From contig CM068382.1 of NCBI GenBank assembly GCA_034770075.1, positions 11,736,685 to 11,800,684 of the forward strand: a stretch of 64,000 bases of DNA. The letters run 5' to 3'. The position numbers and the translations under genes were made by a program. Source of the DNA: Aralia elata (Eukaryota > Streptophyta > Magnoliopsida > Apiales > Araliaceae). This document shows positions 34,097-46,445 of the stretch, piece after piece; the stretch's first letter is position 1, and every line of letters begins with the position of its first letter. Under the pieces are notes generated by a model, which saw only the letters and a list, made by a program, of their open reading frames with translations, was not told the origin of the DNA and ran no database searches.

Positions 34097-37000
34097 ATGA
34101 ATGTGGAAGTAGCTAATAAAGAAGTTATTCCTGTGGAATATATTCATAGAAATTGTTGTGCTGGGATAAACGGGTATAAACTGAGCGTAGATTTGATTCC
34201 GATACGACTAGGAGAATTTGATGTAATTCTTGGGATGGATTGGTTGTCTAGTCACGGGGCTATGATTGATTGTCAGAAGAAAAGTATACACCTAAAGACT
34301 CCGAATAAGTCGAAGGTCGTATTTTACGGTAGTAAATCACCGAGACAATCTTGTTGTCTGACGATGATTCAAGCGAAGAAATTACTACGGAAAGGTTGTA
34401 TAGGTTATTTGGCTCACGTGGTTGATACCCGAAGAGTAGAGGGTGAACTAGGTCAGATACCTGTAGTAAGGGAATTCCCAGATGTTTTCCCAGATGAGAT
34501 ACCAGGATTGCCGCCAGATAGAGAGGTGGAATTTGTGATCGACTTAGTACCGGGAACCGCACCGATCTCAAAGGCACCGTATAGGATGGCACCGGTAGAG
34601 ATGAAAGAACTGATGGTTCAACTGCAAGAGCTGCTAGATAAAGGATATATTCGTCCGAGTGTATCTCCGTGGGGAGCGCCAGTACTGTTCGTAAAGAAGA
34701 AGGACGGATCGCTTAGGCTTTGCATTGACTATCGAGAGTTGAACAAAGTCACGATTAAGAACAAGTACCCGTTGCCCATAATTGATGATTTGTTCGATCA
34801 ATTGAAGGGAGGGAAATACTTTTCGAAGATTGACTTGAGGACGGGATATCACCAACTGAAAGTGAGGCAAGAGGATATTCCAAAGACAGCATTCAGAACT
34901 CGATATGGACACTTTGAGTTTTTGGTGATGTCGTTTGGGCTGACGAACGCGCCAGCAGCATTTATGGACATGATGAACAGAGTATTCAAGCAATACCTAG
35001 ATAAATTTGTTGTCGTTTTCATAGATGACATTTTAGTCTACTCGAAGACGGAGGAGGAACACGTCGAGCATTTGAGAATAGCCCTGGAAACACTAAGAAG
35101 GGAGAAACTATATGTGAAGTTTTCCAAGTGTGAATTTTGGCTACAAAGGGTGCAGTTTTTGGGGCACGTAATTGACAAGGATGGTGTATCGGTGGATCCT
35201 GCCAAGGTAGAAGCAGTAATAAACTGGGAGCAGCCAAGGACGCCGACAGAAGTTCGAAGTTTCTTGGGATTAGCGGGTTACTATCGGAGGTTTATTCAGA
35301 ATTTTTCAAAGATAGCGACACCGTTGACAAATTTGACAAGGAAGACTGTGAAGTTTGCATGGACGAACAAGTGCGAAGAGTGTTTCTTGGAGTTGAAGAA
35401 GAAACTTAGTGAAGCACCTGTGTTATCACTGCCAGATAATACAGGGGGATTTGTGGTGTATAGTGATGCATCACACAAAGGCCTTGGGTGCGTACTGATG
35501 CAGCATGGGAAGGTCATTGCATACGCGTCACGGCAGCTGAAGGATTATGAGAAGGGATATCCGACTCATGACCTGGAACTAGCGGCAGTGGTGTTTGCTC
35601 TAAAGATTTGGAGGCACTATCTGTATGGGGAGAAGTGTGAAATATACACAGACCATAAAAGTTTGAAGTATATTTTCACTCAAAAGGAACTAAACATGAG
35701 GCAGAGGCGATGGTTGGAGTTGATCAAGGACTACGATTGTGAGATTCTATACCATCCCGGTAAAGCCAATGTAGTAGCCGATGCTCTAAGTAGGAAGGGC
35801 AGAGATAAGTTGATGATGTTGACAGCTCAAGAGGAACTGATCAAGGATATAGAAAGACTGGAGTTGGAAGTCAAGTATCAGACAAATGCAGACGAGAAAC
35901 TGTTCGCAGTAGAGGCGAGTCCGACTTTATTAGACAAGATAAAAGAGGCTCAAGAAAAGGATGATGAATGTGTCGCCATAAAGAAGCGAATCTCAGAAGA
36001 AGAGGAATTAAAGTACAAGTCTGATAGCACGGGATTGCTAAGATTTGAGGGGAGGATCTGGATACCGATGGTTCCGGAGTTGAGAGAAGAGATTCTGCAA
36101 GAAGCTCATTCTACAAAGTATTCGATACACCCTGGTAGTACCAAGATGTATTAGGATTTGCGCCAACACTTCTGGTGGCCGAACATGAAGAGGGAGGTCG
36201 CAGAATGTGTTGGGCGATGTTTGACATATTAAAGGGTAAAAGCAGAACATCAGAAACCAGGTGGACTGCTACAACCACTGGAGATTCCGGAGTGGAAGTG
36301 GGAGCATATCACGATGGATTTTGTGACGGGGCTTCCACCAACTCAGAAAGGTTACGACGCGATTTGGGTGATCGTGGACCGTTTAACTAAATCTGCACAT
36401 TTTCTACCGATCAAGATAAGATACAATCTAGAGCAGCTAGCAAAATTATATGTGAAAGAGATTGTGTCGCGACATGGGGTGCCGGTATCTATTGTATCTG
36501 ACAGAGATCCGCGCTTCACGTCGAATTTTTGGAAGAGCTTACAAGAAAGATTGGGAACTCAGTTGAGGTTGAGTACGGCATATCATCCTCAGACGGATGG
36601 GCAAAGCGAACGAACGATTCAGACGCTTGAGGACATGCTTAGGGCATGTGTGATGGATTTTAAAGGCAGCTGGACGATCATCTACCACTGGTGGAGGTTT
36701 GCCTACAATAACAGTTATCATGCGAGCATTGACATGCCGCCATATGAAGCATTATACGGAAGAAAGTGTCGAACACCTCTGTGTTGGGACGAAGTCGGTG
36801 AACGGAGACTGTTGGGACCTGAAATGGTGCAGCAGACCGTGGATGTCGTCAAAGTGATAAGAGCTCGATTGGTAGCGGCTCAGGACCGACAGAAGAAATA
36901 CGCCGATTTGCATCGACAGAAGCGAGACTTTGAAGTTGGGAGCTTTGTATTTTTGAAGGTATCTCCATGGAAGGGGAAGATCAGATTTGGAAAGAAGGGA

Positions 37001-37354
37001 AAATTGAGTCCTAGGTTCGTAGGACCCTTTGAAGTTTTAAAGAGGGTAGGTGAAGTGGCGTACGAGGTAGCTCTACCTCCTGAACTTGAGCATATTCATA
37101 ATGTGTTCCACGTTTCGGTGTTGCGGCCATATAAACCCGACTACAAGCATGTGATATCCTATGAACCAATTCAAGTTGAGAAAGACTTGTCATATGAAGA
37201 GATTCCTGTCCAGATATTAGATAGGAAAGAGCAGACGTTAAGAAATAAAGTCATCCATTCGGTCAAAGCACTTTGGAGGAACCACGCAGCTGAGGAAGCT
37301 ACGTGGGAGCTAGAAGAGAAGATGAGGAAGAATTATCCGCATCTTTTTGAGTGA
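34097..37354 (+). pseudogene. pol: Element B pol: protease end, RT, RNase H, integrase, chromodomain-like tail
   Basis: One frame with two stops. The protease flap end is ILGMDWLSSHGA. RT: CIDYRELNKVTIKNKYPLP, KIDLRTGYHQLKV, and VVFIDDILVYSKT with the catalytic DD. RNase H: VVYSDASHKGLGCVLMQ, TDHKSLKYIF, and the tether NVVADALSRK. Integrase: zinc histidines in HSTKYSIH, then TAG 36152-36154 (expected CAG) and TAA 36230-36232 after CLTY, where a cysteine has become tyrosine. The core D, D, E are in ITMDFVTG, IVSDRDPRF and QTDGQSERTIQ. A shifted patch lies at 36674-36697. The C-terminus is chromodomain-like (VKALWRNHAAEEATWELE), which in related elements may steer insertion to heterochromatin. 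Confidence 0.9.
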
Positions 37355-37383
37355 ACCCGTTAAGTTTTCCGTACCTAGACTGT

Positions 37384-37401
37384 AATTCTGGGGACAAAAT
37401 T
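37384..37401 (+). other. Hairpin-forming motif before the PPT of element B
   Basis: AATTCTG-GGGA-CAAAATT, a 7-bp stem with one C/A mismatch and a GGGA loop, six bases before the PPT. Counterparts stand at the same place in A (twice) and C. Confidence 0.6.
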
Positions 37402-37406
37402 CTTAT

Positions 37407-37419
37407 AAGGGGGGGAGGA
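37407..37419 (+). other. Polypurine tract of element B
   Basis: AAGGGGGGGAGGA immediately before the 3' LTR start at 37420. It primes plus-strand DNA synthesis. Confidence 0.85.
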
Positions 37420-40400
37420 TGTAACGACCGAGAATTCTGAAATTTTCTTGTAATTCGAATTTTTGAATATTAATGATTATGTTATATTTTTATTAATATT
37501 ATATTTGTGTTACGTGTTTAAAGGTTGTGTGACAATCTAGGTTATGTGAATGTATGAAATTTTACGTGTTATAGTTTTGTTTAAGTGAATATTTGATTTC
37601 GCTTAGCGTCGCTAAATCACTATTCACGGGGCACGTTTCCCGAGGCACTATTCATGCCATAATATTTTTGTGTCTTTTTCGATGTTAATAAATTTCATAA
37701 ATACGTGTATGCGTACGAATAATTTTTCCAAGTGTCGGAAATTTTATTTGAGCTGATACGTGATTTTATCCGTATCCGAAATGTATTAAAATGGTGGTGT
37801 TCCGAATATTTAGACAAATCCCATAATAATTATTTTTACCCATCCTAATATTTATGGTAATACCCATTTTAATTTTGGGTAGAGTTATTTACCAGTTTTG
37901 GTACAAAAGTGGGAGTTTTCGGATATATTTTTGGTATTTTCGAGTATCTAATTTGGCTTATTGCTCCAAGTGGGAACCACCAAACCACTTTCAACCAATC
38001 AAAATGCTAAGGAGTGAGAGAGTGGGGGGTGCCGGCGCCACCTTGAGTTCCAAACCCATTTCCTCCCTAAATTCCTCCACTTCTCCAATAATCATTCATT
38101 CAACTCTCAATCCATTCCATTCCATTCCAAGTTGCTCAGCTGATAGAGAGAGAGAGAGTGAGAGAGAGAGCTGCTGTTAGAGAGAAGGAAGAAGGAAGAA
38201 TGAAGAAGGAAGAAGAAGAAGTCTAGAGAGAGAGAGGTGGTGCACGGGTGAAGAAGAGAAGGAAGCCAAAGCAAGCAAGAAGGACTCAAAGCAAAGCCTA
38301 GCAGTCTTCTTAACCTCTAGAAGAGATTTGTAGAGGTAAACCATCAACCAAAACTGATTTCATTTGATTTTGTGAAGATTTTCGAGTTTTGAAGGTCTTT
38401 GGAGCTTTTTAGCTCATGGATGATCTTTGCTGCGATTATTGTTGTTTTTGTTTGTGTTGGATGTTTGTATATGTTGTTAAGAGGTTATATAAGACATTAA
38501 TAACATCAAAGTGGAACAAAAACGCAAGAAATCCGTACCTTGGCTTAATGGAGCAAGAACAATGGACAAAACATGGAGTTTGGACTGTTGGACGATTTAG
38601 AGGACCTTGTAGCTATGATTTCGTGTTTGTTTGATTTGTTTGTTGTTATGATGTTGTACTTCCATGGGTTATGAGTTTAACCCAGTTGGAATAGAGTAAA
38701 AAGGGATTAAAACAAAGATTTGGTGATGATTTTCGTAAAGAACACGAAGAACACGAAGAACACGAAAATATAGCATGAGTTGATACTTTGGCCTAAGATT
38801 TGGCCATGTTAATGTTAATGAATAACTCTAAATTTTTGATATGTTGTAGCCCTATGTCTTAGGAGTCCATAGAGTCTAGAACGGACCAATTTGAACGTGT
38901 ATAGAAGAAGTTATGGAGGGTTGGAGTGAAGGGAAAAAGGTCGGATTGCACGAAGGTGGCAAAGTCTGCAAATTCTGGGCATTGGCGCAGCCTCGCTGAT
39001 CCTCACCGAGGCCTTGCCAAGCCCGCTGGTCATTGGCGCCAGCCTCGCTGCTCTTCACCAAGGCCTCGCTGCCCTGATTGGCGCAGCCAGCCTTCGCTGA
39101 TTTTCACGGAGGCCCCGCCGACTCCCTGTATCCAAAATTTCCAACATGAACACCTTTTAGTAAAATGACCATAAACTTTCTCATACGAACTCGGATTAGG
39201 ACGATTCAAGATGATCCGGAAAGCTTAGAGATAGACCTACAACATCCATTAATTAGAATTAAAATTTATTACCTGGAACAATTTTGAAATTTACTATTCT
39301 TAGGATAGTTGTGCAAACGGAGGGCGTCGGTAATGCGCGTGCAACGTGTATTGGCTTCCTCCAACAATATAAGACAATGTTCTAAGTCCTAAAACATGAT
39401 TGTTCTGTATTATAATGATACTTAGTATGAATCAATGAGTATTAGATAAATCGAATGGGCGTGTTAGGCGTACGCAATTGCTTGTCGATTGGGCATTCGA
39501 ATAGGCAAGGTGGGCGTATAGACGTGCAAGCGTCGTAACGCCGTAACTAGTGGGCATAACCTTGTTTAAAATTTTGTTTCTTATATGAATGGGGACCATT
39601 ATAGAGTTGTATAAATAAATATTTGGTATCTGATATATAACTAATTGTTATGTGAATATGTACCTAATTGTGTAGGATATTAAGGAGCGTGTGTTGTAAT
39701 ATTGTAGCAGCGCTTCAGGCAAGTTTCCTAACGCTTGTCTAACCCTTGTGTTGGGCAAGTTCCCTAACTTCATTCTTTCTATATATTGAATGCAAGTTCC
39801 TTACTCTAGTTCAATTTAATATTGGGCAGGATTTCTCAACCGTACAACTTTTGTTTATTGTGCGAGTTATTTATTGATTGAGCAATCATTCTATATTATT
39901 GCAAGTTTCGTGACTCAATTGGAGTTATTAATTTCAAATTATATTAGTGGATTAATTACTTTCAATTACCCCACATCAAGGATAAATTATTGATATTCGC
40001 AGCTTATACATTTGAATTCATTATCTGTTGTTGGACTGTGAAACGTTTAAGTTCTTTATTCATGAACTGTTTAAGGAAATAGTCTATGCCATTTGTTTCG
40101 GCTAGACATGTACAGGTTATTATTTTAAAAGCTATCCAAACCGATTGTTGGTGCAGATTCTTGGACTGAGAGAGCAACCCTTATTTAGGGGATTTTAATG
40201 TGTCGATTATTCGATGCAGTCAGAGTTAAATGTTATGCATATACATGGTGTACGAGAGGCTGATCCCCTCGAGTACAACTGACGGGGCCAGGTTTTAAAA
40301 GAGTTAGTCAAATGATCGACTCTTTGGCCAAAAGTTCATGGTCGGTTGGACCACTCAGCAGTAAATAGTCATTATTCATTGTTTAATTTGAACCTTGATT

Positions 40401-40835
40401 ATGTCATTTCAGCTATTTCATCAATGTTCATAAATTGTTGATCTATGCAGCTGTTATTCTTATTCATTCATGATATATATTCATTCTTGCTTTTAAACTT
40501 GCTGAGCAAAGTAGTTGCTCACCCTTGCTATATCATGAACCTATTGCAGTTAAGCCGGAGAGTTCCAAAGCGGGCAAAGGCAAAGGAAAGCTTAAGGAAT
40601 AGTTATATGTACTATTCCGATATGTAATCGTGGAATAGTTTTGTAATATTAATTTATTCTGCGATGTATTTATTTAAGGTTATAGACCTTGGGACCGTAG
40701 TAAACCTTTTTGTAATGAACAACATATGTTTATTTATTCCGCATTAGTTGATTTATGTTGTTTAGAGGTGTATGGATGTATTTTATCGTGAGCACCAAAT
40801 TCGAGGTATTGGTACCTGAATTTGGGGGTGTCACA
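37420..40835 (+). repeat. Element B 3' LTR
   Basis: 3416 bp, nearly identical to the 5' LTR. Extra short insertions cluster at about 38920-39360 (for example GCCAGCCTT against GCCT, and TTGGCTTCCTCC against TTGCTTCC). Ends GGTGTCACA and is followed by CAAAC. Confidence 0.92.
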
Positions 40836-40840
40836 CAAAC

Positions 40841-41058
40841 CCGACTACAAACATGTCATAGAGTATGAACCCCTGCAAGTTGAGAAAGATTTGTCTTATG
40901 AAGAAGAGCTTGTTCAGATAGTTGACAGGAAAGAGCAAGTGCTATGAAATAAAATTATACCTTCTGTTAAGGTAATCTGGAGTAACCACAACACTGAAGA
41001 AGCAACGTGGGAACTCGAAGATCAGATAATGAGAAATTATCCTCAATTATTTGCTTAA
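40841..41058 (+). pseudogene. pol: Element A pol C-terminal end (chromodomain-like)
   Basis: Continues the pol of A after B. It reads PDYKHVIEYEPLQVEKDLSYEE-type sequence, then DRKEQVL and a stop (TGA where related elements read AGA-like), then VIWSNHNTEEATWELEDQ and PQLFA before TAA at 41056-41058. It aligns with 37130-37354 of B. Confidence 0.85.
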
Positions 41059-41070
41059 TCTATGTGTAGC

Positions 41071-41167
41071 GATTCTGGGGACAAAATCTTTGTAAGGGGG
41101 GAGAATGTAACGGGACGAGCTAATTGAGTCGTGATTCTGGGGACAGAATCATTTTAAGGGGGAAAGA
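41071..41167 (+). other. Doubled hairpin and PPT module of element A
   Basis: Two copies of a hairpin plus PPT. First: GATTCTGGGGACAAAATC (41071-41088), then AAGGGGGGAGAA and TGTAACGGGACG, which looks like the start of a B-type LTR. Second: GATTCTGGGGACAGAATC (41133-41150), then AAGGGGGAAAGA directly before the true LTR start TGTGAC at 41168. The second stem is perfectly paired. Confidence 0.75.
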
Positions 41168-43995
41168 TGTGACAAACGAGAATTTTGTTACTTAATTTAA
41201 ATATTTATTGATTGAATAAATATTTTTCGATGATTTGATTGTTGAATTAATTGATTAATTGATGAATTGTGGTAGATTAATTTTAATTATATGTGTTATA
41301 TTAATTAAATTAATGTGGAGAATTTTTATATATAAAGTATGTGTTTAATTGAGTTTATTTGATTAAATACATTATTTAAATAAGTATAATGTTAAGTATA
41401 ATGCTATTTCTAATTAATTTAATATTAATTAGAGATTTAATAATTTATCATATTTAATAAATGAGAATTTTATTTATGTGATTTAATGTAGAATTATTCT
41501 ATTTTATTTAATTGAGTTTAGTAAGATTATTTAATTAATTTAAATATGTGACATGAACTATATAATAAGTAGTTTTATTAAAATAAATTAGAGGGGAGGA
41601 ATAAAGGAGAAAAGCCAAACATAGCCTTACTAGGAGTTGGTGCCAGTTATTAACTGACACCATGTACGGTCAGTTTAATCTCACGTAGTTTCATTACGTG
41701 CATTCCATTATCAGCAATTCTAAACCTGAGCATACAGAGAAAAAAAAGAGAGAGAGTTTGAGAGAATTGAAGAAGAAAATTCATTCATCTTTATTGCATT
41801 AACTAGCATCTTATCAAAGATAATTCTTCTAACTAAGTTTAATTTATGTTTTAAATTCTTCCATGAAAGTAGTGTGTAAGTTTTTCTGATAATGGAGTTT
41901 CATGTGTAATTGATTATAAATTGTTTATAATTGTTTAAATGCATGTATAAATTGCTGTATGATATTTATAAATTGTTTAATTGGATTAATTTATGAGATT
42001 ACGCCTTTAATTGGAAGTTTTGAAAGTTACATAGTAGTTAGTTACGAACATAGGTTGAATGTATGAAATTAATACTTGTTTTGCATGTTAATTGGTTAAA
42101 TTGATGACTTATTTTTTTTATGCATGTATAAATGAAGAAAACAAGATTTAAACGGTTTGATTTGGTGTTTTAACGAACCTGTTATGTGTGATTTTATGAA
42201 TTTCGTAGAAACTTTAATAAAATGATAAAACCTCAAAATTTGATTCTTAGATTCATGGTTTATATGATTTAAGTTGTTAGAATTATGCTAGAAAGCTTGG
42301 GTAATGATTATGTATGAAATATAGTAACTGGGTATGTTTAATTTGACGTAAGAATAACAAAATTGGAAATTTTTGTTGGCCTGTTTCTGCGTTCTTCGCG
42401 AACTACAGAAACTGAAATTCGTATTTCTCGCCTCGGCGAGCTCAATGAACTGAGTCTCTCGCCCCGGCGGGAGCTCGCCCCGACGAGCTCAGTGAACTGA
42501 GTTTCTCGCCCTTGCGGGAGCTCGCCCCGGCGAGTCTCATTAAACTGAGTTTTCTCGCCCCGGCGAAAAATTTTGTGAAGAAATTCTCGCCCCGGCGAGC
42601 TCAGTGCAGGAAGAGGTAAAATTTTTTTTCTTTCCTTGTAGTTAAGCTATGTCACCCTATGCAAGTTTAAAACTTAGATTAATGAATTGAACGAATACCA
42701 ATATGTTGAGTTTTATGAATTCTTCAGTACGATATTGCTATTATTAAACTTACAACTTCTGAAGTGAGATTAATAATCAGAAAACAATTGAGATGTTAGA
42801 ATGAAAATTTGATATGAATGAATCCTGAAGTGTTTTATAATACTGTAAACTAATTTTGTTACTGCTTTATAAACCGGATGTATAGGTTAATTAAGGAAAC
42901 GTGTATTCTTTTTATTTTGTAATCTACGCACAAGGCAAGTTTTTTACCCTTAACCTTTTATTTCATCGAAAGCAAGTTTACTACTCTAATCTTTTTATTT
43001 CGCTGAAAAGCAAGTATCTCATCCGTAATTTAATTATTTCTACGCAAGTTTTTGAATTTCATTCTCGTATCATGCAAGCTTTATAATGCTATTACTTACT
43101 TGAGCAAGTCCTTAATTCTAGTTCATTCAATTGTATCTTTTGTGAGATTCACTCTTTGATTCTCGAACATTTTAATTATATCTTATTGAAACCTTGATTG
43201 ACTAGCGAACCCTTATTATTGATTCGACTAGGTCCATAGTTGATGAGCGTTCTAAATTCTAGAAAACGTTATTGAAGTAAATCCAAATCCAAACTTCCTT
43301 TGGTGTGGGACTCCATGTCAAACTGAGATGAACAACCCTTACATAGGGGATTTTATTTACGCGTTTAGCGTTAAGATGCTGTGCACATATATGGTACAAA
43401 GGGTTGATCCCCCTGAGTACGAGAAAGTAAAAGTCCATATAGTCTTACGACTGTTTAAAGGTTTAAAGTAGAAATACTTTGATAACCTGGGAACATAATT
43501 CGTAGTCTTAAGACCCTCAGACGTTCTTTTGAATCTTGTCTTACATTCTTGACTCAAGAGCTGAAATCTTCGATTATTCAATATCCGTTAAATTATTTTG
43601 CATGTTATTATTACTGTTATTGTTATACTTGCTGGGCAATCATTGCTCACCCTTACATAATAACATTGCAGCTAAAGTTGAAAGGAACTGATGAGCCATC
43701 CACTAGTAAAGGCAAAAGGAAAAGTAAACAAGTGATGAAGATTTTGTTTTTACTTGATTAAATGATGTTTTATGTAATAGACTCAATTTATGTTTCTGCA
43801 TTGATGTTTATTTAAGGTTAGATAACCTGGGATTTATTTATGGAATAATGTTATAACCCTTTAATGGGAGATTCTTATTTTAATTAATAGTATTTCCATT
43901 ATGATTAAATGGGTAGTTAGATGTGATGAGATGTATATGGATAGTGAACACCAATTCCTGAGGAAACGAAGTACCCGAATTTTGGGGGTGTCACA
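41168..43995 (+). repeat. Element A 3' LTR
   Basis: 2828 bp, TGTGACAAACGAG to GGGGGTGTCACA, followed by CAGTA. Its middle is AT-rich except for a GC-rich palindrome array (42427-42602). Near the end is TGGGCAA-TCA-TTGCTCA (43633-43649), the counterpart of the hairpin motif in B and L. Confidence 0.88.
42427..42602 (+). repeat. Palindromic GC-rich mini-repeat array in A LTR
   Basis: About six copies of a CTCGCCCCGGCGAG-like palindrome, alternating with CTCAGTGAACTGAG, itself a palindrome with a two-base centre. It stands out against very AT-rich surroundings. Confidence 0.75.
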
Positions 43996-44000
43996 CAGTA

Positions 44001-44476
44001 ACTCATATTATTTGATATGATATTATTAGACTAGTTAGCATTAATTGATAATGTCTAGAAGTTTCCTGTCAAGGAAATGAGTTATTTAATTTGCGCGCCG
44101 TTTATACGGAAAGACCCCATTTTTTTTTCCTGGGAATGATCTGGTTGTCAATATTGTGAGTTTATAATATCAATATTGAATAATTATTGACAGATTAAAA
44201 GTGTTAATTTAAAAATACGTGAAGCGTTTGTTGTGAGTTAACTTATATTTCTATGGGACCCACACTTTATTCGGTGGGCACCCCACAACTAATTGATCGG
44301 TAGGACCCACAATTTATTTTTGTGGAATAATTTCTTCAGATTTTGTTTCTTCTGTGGGATCCATGGGTCATTCAATAGTTACTTATCGTCAGTAAATATT
44401 TAATTCAGTTTTTATTTTACCTTAGGGTTAAAAATCTAAGTGAAAGCATATTCTAAGAATATACTAAGGTATAAAG
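44001..44476. other. Older flanking DNA, right half
   Basis: No ORF or known element. It contains several GTGGGACCCAC-like words between 44249 and 44370. An inverted repeat with arms ACCTTAG and CTAAGGT spans about 44420-44471. Confidence 0.45.
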
Positions 44477-46144
44477 TGTGACTCCCCCAAATCCGGGTAC
44501 TTTCAAACCCGTATCCGGTGCACCACTGTACTATTCATCCACAACAAATATCTAAATAATATTAACATTATGAAGGTAATTACTAGCTATTACAAACATA
44601 GTCTTACAATTCTCAGGTTTTAAGAACCTTTAAAAGTTCATCCATAATATCATTTAAGTATTATTAACAATAAGCCTAGCTATTACAAAGCACGAATACT
44701 CCGCTACTCGTTCAGCTTTCCTTTCCCCTTTATTCTTTCCAGAACCTTCTACACGTTCAGGCTTAGCTGGAAACATTTAATTACAAGCAAGGGTGAGTAT
44801 TTGATTGCTCAGCAAATAATAACAATTAACTATAACAATATTAGCAAGAATTAAATATTTCCATTTTCATATGCTTCAACAACCGAACAATAGTTGTGAA
44901 GGAATCTAAAACAATTCTGAATAACAAATACTTTTGAAACTATATATTGACTATCATGCTGAGCGGTCCAAAGACTAAGAACTTTTGTTTTCTTTTGAAA
45001 AAGTTCAACAATAATTCAACTGTGAAACCGTCATATCTTACGGGCACGGTGGATAATCAGCCCGTTATGCCCTGCGTTGATCAACACTACATACTGAAAA
45101 CGACATTGCGTTATTATTTTTGGCACTTGAAGCCTTGTCGGAAATGTCCGACTAAAATATTCCCCATATTAGGGTTGTTCATTCTCAAACTTGAATCCAA
45201 ACCAAGTGCAATTGGTTGGAAAGCTCTATTTAAACTAGTAACATTTTAGAGGATTATAATGAAATCAATAAAATACTTAACATGTGTCTAGCCAGAACAA
45301 TTGGCTTAGACTAACGTTGAAAATAGTTCAAGTATATTAAAACTTACCTTCATAACAAAACTTGATTGATATATATCATTGTAAGTTTGAAACTTTTAAT
45401 AACATACGCACATTGCGTAATCATAACATACTTATAATTATTCAAGAGAGTATGATCAAATGAATATAAAACTTGCACATAATAAATTGCACAAGGTTAG
45501 AACACTTGCCTTTGCGGTCTCTAGACTTTTAGCGTTAATCGCCCTTTATATGTCTTACACATTCAATGCACATAAACATACCAATTAGGCACATATTGGT
45601 CGCCATTTATGGTGTATACTAACATTAAACTATATTTCTTAATGTCTCATGATTAGACTCAAGAATCTTATCTAGCGGGGTTTGTTGGTTTGGCGTTCAG
45701 TAGAACTTACCTCGTTTTGACCCCCCGATTATTCATTAGCCTTGATTAAAGCTTTATTTAAAATTATTTTCGACACTCAATCTTTAATTCTCATCGAATA
45801 AAAGTTGAGGTCTCTTCGTTAGCTTTTCGAAACATCTTGAATTACTAAAATCAGAGTTCGTATGCAAAAGTTACGCTTGATCGAACAAAAATCGGAAAAT
45901 CGCAAAAGTTGGTGCAGCGCATCCGTGCCTTGGCGCGCTCCACAAGGCCATTTTTTCCTGCCCCGGCGCCAACTCTCTACTGAGCGCATCCCGACGCGCT
46001 TAATAGGCATAAAACTTGCGCCCCGACGCGGTTGGCTGTTCCAAAAAAAAAAAATTTCTGCTTCTGCAGAATTTGTCCAACGACGCGATTAATCTCTAAC
46101 GTCTGATCCTACCTCTAACATACCACATTAAAATATATCCTGTC
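44477..46144 (-). repeat. Element C 3' LTR, terminal third
   Basis: Ends on the minus strand with CCCGGATTTGGGGGAGTCACA-like sequence. Includes the TTGCTCAGCAA-type motif near 44794-44811, the shared LTR module (about 45800-45890), and a GC-rich patch with GGCGCGCTCC and CCCGACGCG words (45910-46040). Confidence 0.75.
46140..46144. repeat. Target-site duplication CTGTC of element D
   Basis: CTGTC here and at 57264-57268, directly outside the two LTRs of D. Confidence 0.92.
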
Positions 46145-46445
46145 TGTAGACACCCAAATTTTGCGTTTCCTTCTACTAACCATGACAGGAGGGCGAAATC
46201 GACAATTGAACCGGCTTGCGGAAGCAAAGGAGCGGGCACAAGGGCGAGCGCCCGGCAACGCCGCAATGATTTGGGCAGCCCAAGTCGACATGACAGCATG
46301 ACCGTCCGAGGCAGGCATTTCCGAATGAGGTGGCACGTCTCCCGGAAGTTCCCGGACTGCGGAATACGAGCCTGTCAGCGAAAACCGACGTTGCGGTACG
46401 AAAATCGAGGCGTGGCACGAAAATCGAGAAAGTCAAGCCCGCCAG

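Larger units (their letters stand above)
27972..40835 (+). mobile_element. Element B: near-complete Tekay/Del-type gypsy retrotransposon
   Basis: 12.9 kb: 5' LTR (27972-31370), PBS, extra ORF, gag, protease remnant, pol with RT, RNase H, integrase and a chromodomain-like tail, PPT, 3' LTR (37420-40835), and perfect CAAAC duplications. The LTRs are nearly identical apart from a modest number of substitutions and clustered short indels, so the insertion is young. Lineage evidence: tRNA-Met PBS, three knuckle-like motifs in Gag, and the integrase end (ALWRNHAAEEATWELE). It cannot express intact proteins because of stops and frameshifts in every coding part. Confidence 0.92.
25406..43995 (+). mobile_element. 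Element A: Tekay/Del-type gypsy element, internally deleted, carrying B
   Basis: Flanked by CAGTA. Parts: truncated 5' LTR (25406-25965), pol from late RT to integrase (25955-27971), nested element B (27972-40840 with its duplication), pol C-terminal chromodomain-like end (40841-41058), doubled PPT, and 3' LTR (41168-43995). The rest of the 5' LTR, PBS, gag, protease and most of RT are deleted. The two LTR copies differ more than those of B, which fits A being older. Confidence 0.9.

Noticed and set aside
37011..37193. Minus-strand ORFs opposite B pol
   Set aside because: Shadow frames of pol. The plus strand carries clear integrase motifs.
44947..45249. 100-codon ORF in element C LTR
   Set aside because: It lies antisense inside the LTR, with no domain.
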